From: Gp6-AA40 sp963741135
GTDB lineage: Bacteria > Acidobacteriota > Vicinamibacteria > Vicinamibacterales > UBA2999
Direction: 5' to 3'
Assembly: GCA_963741135.1 (NCBI GenBank)
Contig: CAVUHC010000002.1
Location: 62,001 to 126,000 of the forward strand
DNA: 64,000 nucleotides
The translations under genes were made by a program, and so were the position numbers. Below, piece by piece: positions 1 through 9,071 of this stretch. Under the pieces are notes generated by a model that ran no database searches, was not told the origin of the DNA, and saw only the letters and a program-made list of their open reading frames with translations. Numbering within the stretch: position 1 is the first letter of the stretch; each line of letters begins with the position of its first letter.

Positions 1-2034
1 CCCATCGCGGTCGACCCAGACGAGGGAGCGCGGCGCAACGCCGGACGCGGCACCGGCAACGTAAATCAACGTGCCCTGGCGCGAAACATCGAAATCAGCG
101 GCCCCGTCAGCCGTCACACGCACCGGCGAGACGACAGGAACCGCATCTCCCGCAACCTCGATCCGTGCGGAATCGAAGCGAGCGGCCCGCAGAACGCCGG
201 CTGCCACGTAGACGAGAAAACCGGGCTCGACATATCTCGCATTACTCCCCCCACGCACAAGCACCTTGCGTTCCTGCGTTTGGAGGTTGAGGGCGACGAC
301 TTCGGAGCTGTCGCCGGGGCCGCGGAGCCAGCGCGTATAGAGCACCCAGGGGCTATTCGGCACTCGCGAGGGAAAAACGTGGTCCACCTCACCGGCTGCG
401 GCCGAAGGCGTCGTCAATTGCTTTGGCTCGCCACCAGATGCGGGCACCTGAAACAGACCGGTTCCCCGTGTCATCGTCGCGAAGACGATTGCGCCGTCTT
501 CGCCCCACGTTGCGCCTGCGGGGTAACCGCTGTATTGACAGATTCGAACCGACGGCCCGCCATTGACTGGGACTCTCTGTAACTGCCCGTCCGAGAAGAA
601 GCCGAGCCATTTGCCGTCGGGCGAGAAGAACGGGAAGCCGCCTCCAAGGTTGACTGCAAGCGGATCGAGACGATCGACGCTCCGAACCATCAGCGTCGAT
701 CTGCTTCCGAGAACGACATACGCGATTCGAGAGGCGTCGGGCGAAACGGCGATCAGACGCTGGCCACTGTCAAGCGCGAGCGGCGGTTGCGAAACGTCCA
801 ACGTGAATCTGAAGGGCAGTGACGGCGCGGCCAGCGGGGCGCCAGCCTCGCGTCGGACCAGAAGCATCCCGATCGACAAAACGGCTACAACGGCGGCCGC
901 CGCTGCGACGAGCCACGCTCTCGACGGAGACCCGTACGGTTGTGGTCTCTGGCGCACCGTCCTTTCCCCTGAGCTGCACACGCGCCTCACCGATGTCACG
1001 CAGGCGCGTTCGCGGATCCTTGTCGAAGCAGCGGACCAGCAGGTCGCGGGCTTGGCGCGGCGTGGCCGGTGGCAGCCGGGTCCAGGCCGGCGACGTCTTG
1101 AGAATTTCGACGAGCACAGCCGTGACAGTGGTTCCTTCGAATGCAGGCTTCCCCGTCAGCATTTCGAAAAGGACGCACCCGAAGGCCCAGATGTCGGCGC
1201 GCTTGTCGACTGAAACTTAGTTCCCCGCGTGCTTGCTCGGGCTATATACGCAGGCGTGCCCAGCAGCACGCCGATGCCCGTCCGCGGCGCGGTGATCGTC
1301 GGCGAGATCGACCCTGCTTCAACACCAGCGCTAACGGATCCCGGATCCCCGATTCCGGATCCCTTCTCGATGAGCTTCGCCAGCCCGAAGTCCAGAACCT
1401 TGACGACGCCGTCGCGCGTGAACTTAATATTCGCGGGCTTCAGATCGCGATGGATGATCCCCTGCTCGTGCGCCGCTTCTAGCGCCTCAGCAATCTGCCG
1501 AGCGATGCGAAGTGCCTCGTCAATCGGAAGCCTGCCGCGCTTGATCCGCTCCGCCAACGTCTCGCCCTCGACAAACTCCAGCGCGAGCGCGGACGCGCCA
1601 CCGGACCCGACGAAGCCGTAGATTGTGGCGATGTTTGGATGGTTGAGCGAAGCGAGGAGCCGTGCCTCGCGGTCAAATCGCGCGCGACGGTCGGGATGGT
1701 CACGAAGGCGGCGGGCAGGATCTTGAGCGCGACCTGGCGACCGAGTTGCCGTATGGCTGTGCTCGCGATAGACCTCGCCCATTGCACCGGCGGCGGAGCC
1801 GGTGATCTCGTAATCGCCGAGGCGCGACCCGGCAGCCACGCGGACGTCACTGCTCCCGATACGACGAGGTGCCGCCGCGAGCAACGATTCGACCTCCGCA
1901 CGCAATGCAACATCATCGCCGCACACCGCGTCCATTGAGAGAAGACAGACGCTCAACAGACGGCCGCGCGACCGCGTCGGCAAAGACACGATTGACGCGT
2001 TCCCAGCGAAGCGAATCGACATCTCGGTTGACAT
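1..2034 (-). pseudogene. Ser/Thr protein kinase with TolB-like propeller, copy 1 (frameshifted, 3' end beyond window)
   Basis: This is a membrane receptor-type Hanks kinase. Reading leftward and joining frames, one sees an N-terminal acidobacterial leader (CGDDVALRAEVESLLAA), the glycine loop LGDYEITGSAAGAMGEVY, the lysine segment GRQVALKIL, the catalytic HRDLKPANIKF, DFGLAK, and the late kinase-lobe motif ADIWAFGCVLFEMLTGKPAF. A transmembrane stretch follows near 850-920, then TolB/WD40-like repeats run off the window edge. These pieces lie in three frames, with shifts near 1.99, 1.94, 1.78, 1.69, 1.24 and 0.96 kb. The start ATG at 2034 overlaps the stop of the upstream kinase as TGATG, so the two were co-transcribed. 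Either the gene is dead or the assembly carries indels here; the second is favoured because the broken frames keep family-conserved residues. Confidence 0.75.
1336..1363. repeat. GGATCC-word palindrome inside the kinase gene
   Basis: Iterated GGATC/GATCC words form a small inverted repeat within the activation-loop region of the kinase. They are translated in frame as Gly/Asp/Pro/Ser-rich residues (GSGIGDPGS). The words match those of the larger palindrome near 63.6 kb. Confidence 0.5.
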
Positions 2035-4918
2035 CAGTTCGCCGGCACCAAGCGTTTCAACTCTTCGAACCAGCTGAGGACAACCTGAATCTGCGGAGGC
2101 CCTGGCGTGCCGGCGGTCTGGTCAGCACGGACAACTTTGACCAATTTGCCATCAGGCGTTATGTCGACGCGTCTTACGGAAGTGGGACCGCCACTAGTCC
2201 AGGGTGGCGGCAATGGCAATGGATTGCCAAACGTGAAACTCGGCTGCGTCGTAACGCGCACGACGACGAGCCCCCCTCGCGCCGGGGAGTAAAAGAGTTC
2301 TTTCCCATCTGGTGACCACATCGGTTCGTGGGCTAGCCCCGGCGAGATTTGATACTTGACACCAGTTGCCGGATACGGCTGCACATAGACGGCATTGTTA
2401 AAAGGTTCACCTGCTTGGTACGCAACCCATCGAGCGTCGGGTGAAAAGACGGCATTGGTTGGAAGAGACGACTGCACGTCACCGAATGGTGTCGCCGTCT
2501 TGTCTGGGAGCGACCAGGTCCACAGCGACACCCTGGTGCCCTTGGCCATGCTGAACAGGAACCGATTGCCGTCGTGAGACCACGTGTCAGGGAAGTGTGC
2601 GATCCCCGACGTCGGCATCGTCAGGCGTTCGGCTGCGCCTGTGCCATCGGCGCGTTGCCAGAAGATGCCCAAATCACCTTCACGGTCCGACTGGAACGCG
2701 ACCCGCTCTCCATCCGACGTCCAGATAGGAAACCGATTCCGACCGCCAAACGTGAGCCGCCGTGCTGCGCTTGCGCTCGACAGTTCGTAAATCCAGACGT
2801 TTGCGTCCTTGCCATCGTCGGATCCAAAGGCGACTCGCGTGCCGGTCGGGCGACATGCGCGGGAACTTCGTACGGTCCTGCCGGGAGCTTCAATGGTTCG
2901 ACGGCGCCCTTTCTGTCAATGACTGCGAGAGTCGCCGCCAGGCCCGTCGAAGGCGGACCTGGGATGTAGATCAGCGACCCACTGTTTGAGAAACTGAATT
3001 GCGCTGCACCCGTAACCGGGTTGGTTCTTACGCCTTCGACGATTGGCGTCGCTCCTCCCTTGACCTCCAATCGGCGCACGTCGAACGGCACGGCGAGGAG
3101 CGTTCCACCGACGGCGTACACTTAGATGTCCAGTTGGCACGTAACGGGCGTCGGCGCCACCATCCACGAGCATCTTTCGCTCCCCGGACTTCAACAGTTG
3201 AACGACGATGTGCGCCTTGTCCCACGCCCAGTCAGCATCTACGGCGTTCGCGAGGGTAAACAACACGGCCTGCCCACCCGGCAGGACCTGCGGGCCGTAG
3301 GCCAGCTCGCCTTCCTTCACCCGAACGAGAACTTCTGGTTTGCCGCCGTTGGCGGAAACACGCATGATGCCGGTGCTACGCTGGCCGAAGACAATCCCGT
3401 CCGCGTCCAGCTCATTCCGAAAGGATTGTCTACTGGATACAACGTGACGGCGGTTCCGCTGTCGACGCTGATTTTCTTGAGTGTGAGGTCCGCTGACGAC
3501 CAGAAGACGATGAATCGGCTATCGGGCGAAAAGATGGGGTGAATGGCGCCATCGGTACCTGCCATGGGCCTCGCATCGATCTGTGACATCCACCGGAGTG
3601 GTACAACCGCTGGTTGGCCACGTAGACCATTTGGGTGCCATCCGGAGAAATCGCCACTGACTGTCGATTGGCGTTGCTGAATTGTTGACCCTCTCCGAGT
3701 ATGAAGGGGAACCGCGTAACAGCCGGTGATGACAGTGCTGAGGGTCTGAGACTCCACACAACAGCGCCGATGAACACGCCGCCCAGCATCGCGGCAGTCA
3801 CGACTGAGAGCGTGCGTTTCCACAGCGGGTGCACTCCGATCGCGGTGGAACCTGACGGCGTAGCATGCAGTGGTCCAGCCAGCACATCCTCGATCTCCAG
3901 CCGCGCCGCGGCTGCGGAATCGATCCGCCGCTTCCGATCTTTCTCCAGACAACGGCGCAGCGATCTGCGGATCGATGGTGGCGTATGGGCCGGGATAGCG
4001 TTCCAATCGGGCTCGCCGCGCAACACTGCGGCGAGCGTGTCGGAGACGTCTTCGCCGTGGAACGCTCGTTTGCCGGTCAGCGTTTCGAAGAGGACACATC
4101 CAAATGCCCACATATCGCTGCGGCGATCGCCGGACTTGCCGCGTGCCTGCTCCGGCGACATGTACACGGCCGTCCAGAAGGACACGACCCCGACGCCATC
4201 ATGGCGGGCGATGTGATGGTCGGCGACATCGACAGGTGCGCTGCCCCACCCGCCTCACCCGCCTCCGCGAACTTCGCCAAGCCGAAGTCGAGCACCTTCA
4301 CCGTCCCGTCTGAGCGGACCTTGATGTTTGCGGGCTTCAGGTCGCGATGGATGATGCCCTGGTCGTGCGCCGCTTCCAGCGCCTCCGCGATCTGCCTCGC
4401 GATGCGCAGCGCCTCGTCCAGTGGAGTGGTCCGTGCGCGATCCGGTCTGCGAGCGTCTCGCCATCGACGAGTTCGAGCGCGAGCGCCGACGTTCCTCGTC
4501 TTCGACGAAACCGTGGATTGTCGCGATGTTCGGGTGATTCAGTGATGCGAGCAGCCGCGCCTCGCGCTCGAATCGCGCACGGCGATCCGGATCGGTGACA
4601 AACGCCGGCGGCAGGATCTTCAACGCGACCTCGCGACCGAGCTTCGTATCCGGGCGCGGTAGACCTTCGCCCATCGCGCCGGCCGCGATGAACGCGGTGA
4701 CCTCGTAGTCGCCGAGCGCTGCCCATGCTGATCGCTGGGGAGCTCGAGGGTGCGGTGGCGTTACGGTGCGCGGCGATCAGCAGCTACTCCTTCGCGTCGT
4801 AGCTGCGCATCGTCGCCGCACTGGGCGGCCAGAACGCGTCACGCTCCTCGGCCACACGCGCAGCCGCCGCGTGAAACAGCTCGTTTACCCGTTGCCAGCG
4901 CGCATCCGCGGCGCTCAT
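2034..4918 (-). pseudogene. Ser/Thr protein kinase with TolB-like propeller, copy 2 (frameshifted)
   Basis: This is a full-length kinase of the same family as its downstream neighbour, starting at ATG 4918 (MSAADARWQRVNELF). In order it shows LGDYEVT, REVALKILPPAFVTDPDRRARF, SLNHPNIATIHGF, an IIHRDLKPANIK equivalent (frameshifted), KVLDFGLAKF and YMSPEQARGKSGDRRSDMWAFG. A single membrane segment (SVVTAAMLGGVFIGAVVW) follows, then TolB-like repeats (AISPDGTQMVY, FSPDARWVAY, WSPDGKELFY), ending at VPAN. At least eight frame changes interrupt it. It is about the length usual for this family (near 900 residues once joined). Family knowledge: such proteins phosphorylate Ser/Thr targets in response to unknown outer signals. 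Its stop overlaps the start of copy 1. Confidence 0.75.
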
Positions 4919-5131
4919 TCAGCCGCCCACCCGCGTCCGTCGACACCCTCAGCACCCGCACGGTGTCCCCTTCCGTCACGATTCGCTCGTCGAATTGTTG
5001 CGGAGTTGGCCGAATTCTAGGCGACGGGGATACCCGATGCAACGCGATCCGCGCAATTCCCACCCTCACCCGCGCGTCGTGAGAGGTTTCGTCGAGGTTT
5101 ACGCCTCTCGGTATGGGGAGGCCGACAGGGA

Positions 5132-5320
5132 ATGGCCCCCCTCACGAGCCGCGAACGCGACGTGCTTCGTCTGGTGGTCGAGGCTCACAAACGGCGAAAT
5201 CGCGCATCGACTCGCAATTCGTGAGCAAACGGTGAAGGATCACGTCTCCGCTCTGCTCGAGAAGTTCCACGCACCAACCGCGTGGCGCTGGCGGTCGCCT
5301 CGATTCGAGCCGGTTTGTGA
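5132..5320 (+). pseudogene. LuxR-type HTH regulator, short, frameshifted
   Basis: ATG 5132 follows a GGGGAGG ribosome site and begins MAPLTSRERDVLRLVVE, the classic start of a LuxR/GerE DNA-binding domain. A frameshift near 5180 moves the rest (LTNGEIAHRLAIREQTVKDHVSALLEKFHAP) to another frame. A second shift near 5275 gives the last residues NRVALAVASIRAGL and a TGA at 5320. The joined product is about 62 residues, so it is an HTH domain without a receiver. It sits between the leftward kinases and the leftward sigma factor and is oriented against both. It may be a stand-alone GerE-type regulator or the tail of a lost response regulator. The 4919-5131 gap before it holds no convincing gene. 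Confidence 0.6.
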
Positions 5321-5346
5321 TGAGGGACCCCTACGTTCGTAGGGGG

Positions 5347-5937
5347 TCAAGCGCTCGATCCTGATCGCTCTTCACGTCGCAGCCACGCCTTCGCGACGTC
5401 CACTCACGGCCCGACGGTCTGCGGCGAGACCTCCGCCGCCGCGGCTTCTTCGACGGTGAGTCCTGCCAAAGAAGCGGAGCTCGACGATTTGCGCCCCTTA
5501 CGCGCGTCCACCTTCTCCGAGGCTCGAGCGCGTCGTTGAGGGCGACGGGACGTCCCCGCCGAGGCCATCGCGGACGCGGCCGAGCGCCTCGGCGAGCGAT
5601 CACCCTCACCACGTCCCCGCCCCGCTTCTCGGTCCGCTTCGCCCGCGCCGAATCGACCAGCACGCGGCGCATCAGGCGCGCTGACATGGCGAGGAAGTGG
5701 ACGCGGTTCTGCCAATTCACCTGACCGAGCATCCACGAGCCGCAGGAATGCCTCGTTCACCAGCGCCGTCGCCTGCAGCGTGTGACCGGCCCGCTCCCCT
5801 CTGAGGCAGCGGCGCGCGATCTGCCGCAGCTCCGCATAGACGAGCGGCACGATGCGGCCGAGCGCCGCTTCGTCACCGGCCCGCCATGCCAGCAGAAGCG
5901 CCGTGACGTCGGGAGCCTGATCCGGAATACCCGGATT
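5347..5937 (-). pseudogene. ECF-type sigma factor of the acidobacterial kinase-linked group (frameshifted)
   Basis: Joining frames gives region 2 (DVTALLLAWRAGDEAALGRI, PLVYAELRQIARR, TLQATALVNEAFLRLVD, NWQNRVHFLAMSARLMRRVL). Region 4 follows with LTVEEAA, VSPQTV and AKAWLRREERSGSSA before TGA. This matches the ECF family commonly encoded just upstream of TolB-type kinases in Acidobacteriota. The start is unresolved: the open frame begins after a TAG at 5938-5940 without a clear ATG or GTG, and the first GTG, at 5850, lies inside region 2. At least three frame changes occur (near 5.73, 5.55 and 5.42 kb). Its likely role is transcription of the adjacent signalling genes (inference). Confidence 0.7.
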
Positions 5938-5954
5938 CTACGCTCGAAATTCGT

Positions 5955-6007
5955 CGTAAGAGGTTTTGCCGTCCGTTTCCGCCTCTCCAAACAGGGAGGC
6001 ATCAGAC
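5955..6007 (+). promoter_or_regulatory. Leader hairpin masking the ribosome site, copy A
   Basis: The sequence before GTG 6008 reads CGTTTCCGCCTCTCCAAAC followed by AGGGAGGC. GCCTC can pair with GAGGC, placing the Shine-Dalgarno GGGAGG in a hairpin. An almost identical leader precedes the next gene. Confidence 0.45.
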
Positions 6008-6613
6008 GTGGCGCATCGGCAGTGGCACACGATTGTCGGGCTCGTCGTGGTCTCGACCCTCGCATCCTGGAACGATGCTCTTGCGCGCGAGCAGGGCCTC
6101 GTCTCGGAGCCGGTGGTCGCGGCGCGGGTTCGGATCGAAAATCGTGCCGGCGTGGACGGGGCCACGCTGGCGTTGGCAAAAGCACGCACCAGCGACGTCT
6201 TCTCGTTGGCCGGCGTACACATCGATTGGGCTGACGCGGACTCCGCGAATAGCGGCACGATCGCTGCGCCATATACGGTGCTCATCATGGCCGACGCGCC
6301 GGCCACGGTGAAGGCCGCCGCCGGAAACCTCAAAGACGGCCTCATGGGGCAGGCAGCGCCGTTCATCGGCCGCGCCTACGTCTACTACGACGGCGTGCTG
6401 GCGGAAACCGTGCCACTGCGCGGCCCGGCCATCACGCTCGGTGACGTCATCGCCCACGAGCTCGGGCATCTGCTGTTGGGTTCGGGTCATTCTTCACACG
6501 GCATCATGCGGTCACACCTCGATCGGACGACGCGTCGAGTCGAGACGTTCCGCGAAGGTCAGGCAGCCGCAATCAAGCAGCGGTTGCGCCTGGACGTGAC
6601 GACGAATCCATGA
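6008..6613 (+). CDS. Secreted zincin-like metalloprotease candidate, paralogue 1
   Basis: GTG 6008 is chosen because GGGAGG lies just upstream and the product then opens with a signal peptide (hydrophobic residues 9-20, alanine-rich cleavage site near 26). The 201-residue protein carries HELGH at residues 150-154 and a third His at 161 (HExxHx6H). GIM at 165-167 resembles the Met-turn of metzincins. Zinc binding and peptidase activity are inferred from this motif; the substrate is unknown. The next gene is a paralogue with the same layout, and both keep an AYVYY segment ahead of the zinc motif. It is possibly a tandem duplication. An upstream ATG-like start at 5966 would lose the signal peptide and is rejected. 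Confidence 0.7.
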   Translation: MAHRQWHTIVGLVVVSTLASWNDALAREQGLVSEPVVAARVRIENRAGVDGATLALAKARTSDVFSLAGVHIDWADADSANSGTIAAPYTVLIMADAPATVKAAAGNLKDGLMGQAAPFIGRAYVYYDGVLAETVPLRGPAITLGDVIAHELGHLLLGSGHSSHGIMRSHLDRTTRRVETFREGQAAAIKQRLRLDVTTNP

Positions 6614-6616
6614 AGC

Positions 6617-6669
6617 GATGAGAGCTTTCGCCACTCGTTTCCGCCTCTCCAAACGAGGAGGACGGAAGC
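6617..6669 (+). promoter_or_regulatory. Leader hairpin masking the ribosome site, copy B
   Basis: CGTTTCCGCCTCTCCAAAC followed by GAGGAGG, with CCTC able to pair with GAGG over the Shine-Dalgarno. It duplicates the leader at 5955-6007. The bases differ in the 3' arm, but pairing is kept. Confidence 0.45.
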
Positions 6670-7329
6670 GTGGCGAAGACAACCAGGGTCGTCCTAGCGG
6701 TCGCGATCGCGATATCGACATCTGGCAGCGTACGAGCTGCCTCGAGACAGGACACGCACGAAGGCAAGAGGAGGATCGAGGCCAGCGTGATCGTACGAGT
6801 CGATAACTATGCTGGTGTTCCCGAAGACACCCTGAAGTTCGCAGAGGCGCGCGCCGCGGAAATCTACGAGCGGATCGGCGTCGGACTGACCTGGATCGAT
6901 GGTCAGGAAGCCATCCGGCAGAAGAGACTGTTGCCGTACACCGTTGTGTTATTGAAGCCTCGAGAGGCGCAGCAGAAAGCTGCCCGAGACGGTGTCTCGG
7001 ACGGCGTCGTCGGAGAGGCCGCGATGGTCGCCCGCCGGGCGTACGTCTACTACGAGCGAGTCGTCGCGATGTCGTTGCCGCCCGATCGTGATGTTGTGAC
7101 CTTGCTGGGTGATGTCATCGCACACGAGCTCGGCCATCTCACGCTGCCGCCGCAGAGTCATGCGCAGACCGGCATCATGCGCGCGAATTTCGATTTGAAT
7201 TCACGATTGATTGAAACGTTCACGGACCGGGAGGCGACTTCCATCCGCTTGCGCCTTCGAGAGGACGCGCGCACCTGGAACTCCGCATCGCGAAGCAAGG
7301 CTCGGCAATCGGTAACAGACACGAAGTAG
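6670..7329 (+). CDS. Secreted zincin-like metalloprotease candidate, paralogue 2
   Basis: The start is GTG 6670, preceded by GAGGAGG. The 219-residue product has a signal peptide (residues 6-23, ending VRAAS). A central domain matches paralogue 1 (RRAYVYYERVV, LLGDVIAHELGH). The zinc site is H152, E153, H156 with a candidate third His at 164 (HExxHx7H) and a GIM Met-turn at 168-170. The His spacing differs by one residue between the paralogues, so the third ligand is uncertain. Function is inferred only from the motif. It lies 56 bases after paralogue 1 and probably shares its transcript, though each gene has its own leader hairpin. Confidence 0.7.
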   Translation: MAKTTRVVLAVAIAISTSGSVRAASRQDTHEGKRRIEASVIVRVDNYAGVPEDTLKFAEARAAEIYERIGVGLTWIDGQEAIRQKRLLPYTVVLLKPREAQQKAARDGVSDGVVGEAAMVARRAYVYYERVVAMSLPPDRDVVTLLGDVIAHELGHLTLPPQSHAQTGIMRANFDLNSRLIETFTDREATSIRLRLREDARTWNSASRSKARQSVTDTK

Positions 7330-7415
7330 AACGTTGTTTGCCCACCGCCGCGCACCCCTCATGGTGCCTGCGTCGTGATGTCTCCCGTGGCTGGCGGCAC
7401 TTGCGCCAAAAGGGC

Positions 7416-7455
7416 GCCGATGGAAGCCGATGGAAGCCGATGGAAGCCGATGGAA
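7416..7455. repeat. 10-bp tandem repeat, four copies
   Basis: GCCGATGGAA is repeated four times without a break in the gap between the metalloprotease and the tRNA. The 7330-7528 stretch otherwise shows no gene. Confidence 0.9.
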
Positions 7456-7528
7456 GAGGGCAAAAAAAGGGCAACGTGCCAAAACGCGCCCGACGGTCAG
7501 AGCGAAAGTGCGCGAAATGTCGAAGGAT

Positions 7529-7605
7529 TGGTGCGCCCTGCAAGACTCGAACTTGCGACCTCCTGGTTCGTAGCCAGACGCTCTATCCAACTGAGCTAAG
7601 GGCGC
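7529..7605 (-). tRNA. tRNA-Arg (anticodon ACG)
   Basis: The reverse strand folds as a cloverleaf. Acceptor GCGCCCT pairs with AGGGCGC, the D arm is GCTC...GAGC, anticodon stem TCTGG/CCAGG encloses loop CTACGAA with anticodon ACG, and T stem GCAAG/CTTGC encloses TTCGAGT. The discriminator is A and the 3' CCA is encoded. ACG would be read as ICG after deamination and decodes CGN arginine codons. Confidence 0.95.
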
Positions 7606-7663
7606 GAAAGGGATGCGGCCAGCGGCGCCCTCCTCGATTCGTTCGAGAGCGCACAAACAAAAA

Positions 7664-8320
7664 CTATAACACTCTTCGAACGGCCACGATTTTCCGGCCC
7701 TGCAGAATCGCCTCGGTGATCAGCAATGGAACCGCCCAGCAGAACCAACTCGCGACCGCAAGCTGCTCTAGCAATGTCCCCACGTTCGCCGCACTCAACG
7801 CGCCCTGCAGCGCTCGAAATGTCACGAACGCAAACGTCACCACATAACTGCGAATCATCCATTCCTTGTGCTGGTCGTAAAGCTGTCTCTTGATGGCCAC
7901 GAACGCGAGCCCTGTCGTCACGAGCCATGCGACCCCAAGGCCGGTGAGACCCGCACCAAACACCCAGCCGCCCTGCGTATGCGATGCAAGATAGAAGGCG
8001 CCGATCGAGCCGGATATCACGCTGGCGATGTACACGAACCCAAGCGACCGGTGAAGACCCATCCGGCGATCGCTCAAGCCAAGCCATAGCTGGACGGGCC
8101 CGGTGAGCAGCGCGACCGCACCGCCGCCAATATGGAGCAACAGCCAGTTTCGCAACGCCCAATATGGTCCGAACCGTGCCTCGTTCAACGAGAGGTACGG
8201 AACCGCCGCAATGATGAAGAACGTGACCGCGATGACGGCAGCGATCGCGAGGAGCACGCTTGTGCCCGTGCGCGACTGGCGCGATAGGGCGGGGGGGTCG
8301 GCAACAGTGGCAATACTCAT
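7664..8320 (-). CDS. DUF2306 integral membrane protein
   Basis: The 218-residue product starts at ATG 8320 (MSIATVADPP). It has about six hydrophobic helices: residues 22-43, 60-80, 93-112, 119-139, 153-172 and 185-205. The helix LLHIGGGAVALLTGPVQLWL, followed by RRMGLHRSLGFVY, is the signature of DUF2306 proteins, whose function is unknown. Conserved His residues in helices 2 and 3 would suit haem or metal binding, but this is only inference. It stands alone between the tRNA and the divergently transcribed moaB. Confidence 0.8.
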   Translation of the reverse strand: MSIATVADPPALSRQSRTGTSVLLAIAAVIAVTFFIIAAVPYLSLNEARFGPYWALRNWLLLHIGGGAVALLTGPVQLWLGLSDRRMGLHRSLGFVYIASVISGSIGAFYLASHTQGGWVFGAGLTGLGVAWLVTTGLAFVAIKRQLYDQHKEWMIRSYVVTFAFVTFRALQGALSAANVGTLLEQLAVASWFCWAVPLLITEAILQGRKIVAVRRVL

Positions 8321-8387
8321 GATGGAATCCCTCAGTTGCTGATGACAATCGCGGCCGCGGTCGCTGTCCCGGACGGCGCGCCGGATC

Positions 8388-8424
8388 TTATAGCACGTCC
8401 GTGAGGCGTCGATATAATCCGAAC
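8388..8424 (+). promoter_or_regulatory. Promoter with perfect TATAAT, candidate leaderless start
   Basis: TATAAT lies at 8413-8418, only six bases before the GTG at 8425. A -35 match is weak (TTATAG at 8388). Initiation 6-8 bases after the -10 would begin the mRNA at or next to the start codon. No Shine-Dalgarno is seen. Confidence 0.5.
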
Positions 8425-8928
8425 GTGAGCCAGGAAGAACACAAATCGCACGCGCCCAAAGCGGTGGGGTGTTTCGTGCTGACGGTCAGCGACACGCGCA
8501 CCGAGGCGACCGACACCGGGGGGCAGGCGATCCGGGATCTCCTTGAATCCGCAGGCCATGTCGTCACCGGCCGCGCCATCGTGCGCGACGACCCCGATGC
8601 GGTCGCCACCGCCATCGCCCAGCAGCTCTCAGACGCGCGCACACAGGTGATCGTGACGACGGGCGGCACGGGCATCACCTCGCGTGACGGTACATTCGAA
8701 GCGATCGATCGCCTGCTGGAAAAGCGGCTCACGGGATTCGGAGAGCTGTTCCGCATGCTCAGCTTCGAGCAGATCGGCGCCGCCGCGATGATGAGCCGAG
8801 CGACGGCCGGCACGGCGTCGGGCAAAGCGATTTTCGTCCTCCCCGGATCACCGGATGCCGTCCGCCTTGCGATGACGCGGCTGATTATTCCCGAGCTTGG
8901 TCACGTCGTGCAGCAGGTGTCACGGTGA
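8425..8928 (+). CDS. moaB: Molybdenum cofactor biosynthesis protein MoaB/Mog family
   Basis: The 167-residue product has the fold signature TVSDTRTEATDTGG and VIVTTGGTGITSRDGTFEA, the molybdopterin-binding loop shared by MoaB, Mog and domain 3 of MoeA. The family adenylylates molybdopterin before metal insertion (Mog) or is a close homologue (MoaB). GTG 8425 is preferred over GTG 8401 because TATAAT lies between them, and MSQEEHKSH is a plausible N-terminus. moeA, which uses the adenylylated intermediate, follows after a palindromic repeat, so the two genes probably act together. Confidence 0.85.
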   Translation: MSQEEHKSHAPKAVGCFVLTVSDTRTEATDTGGQAIRDLLESAGHVVTGRAIVRDDPDAVATAIAQQLSDARTQVIVTTGGTGITSRDGTFEAIDRLLEKRLTGFGELFRMLSFEQIGAAAMMSRATAGTASGKAIFVLPGSPDAVRLAMTRLIIPELGHVVQQVSR

Positions 8929-8935
8929 CCAAGGA

Positions 8936-9066
8936 AAATGCAAAATTCAAAATGCAAAATGCAAACACCGAGTAGCGTGAGTCAACCAGCTGATTCCGCG
9001 GCGAATTCGACCCGAGTGCTTCCCGTTTACACAGTGTTTGCATTTTGCATTTTGCATTTTGAATTG
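8936..9066. repeat. CAAAATGC iterated-word palindrome, copy 1
   Basis: The left arm is AAAATGCAAAATTCAAAATG and further CAAAATG words. The right arm, from about 9035, is GTTTGCATTTTGCATTTTG and further words. A loop of about 65 bases contains CAACCAGCTG. The arms could form a long hairpin in the moaB-moeA gap. A sister copy lies at 49.1 kb. Confidence 0.9.
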
Positions 9067-9071
9067 ACTGT

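Noticed and set aside
4839..5069. 76-codon minus-strand frame with TEGDTVRVLRVSTDAGG
   Set aside because: It overlaps the kinase start and has no recognised domain; the kinase leader in another frame explains the region better.
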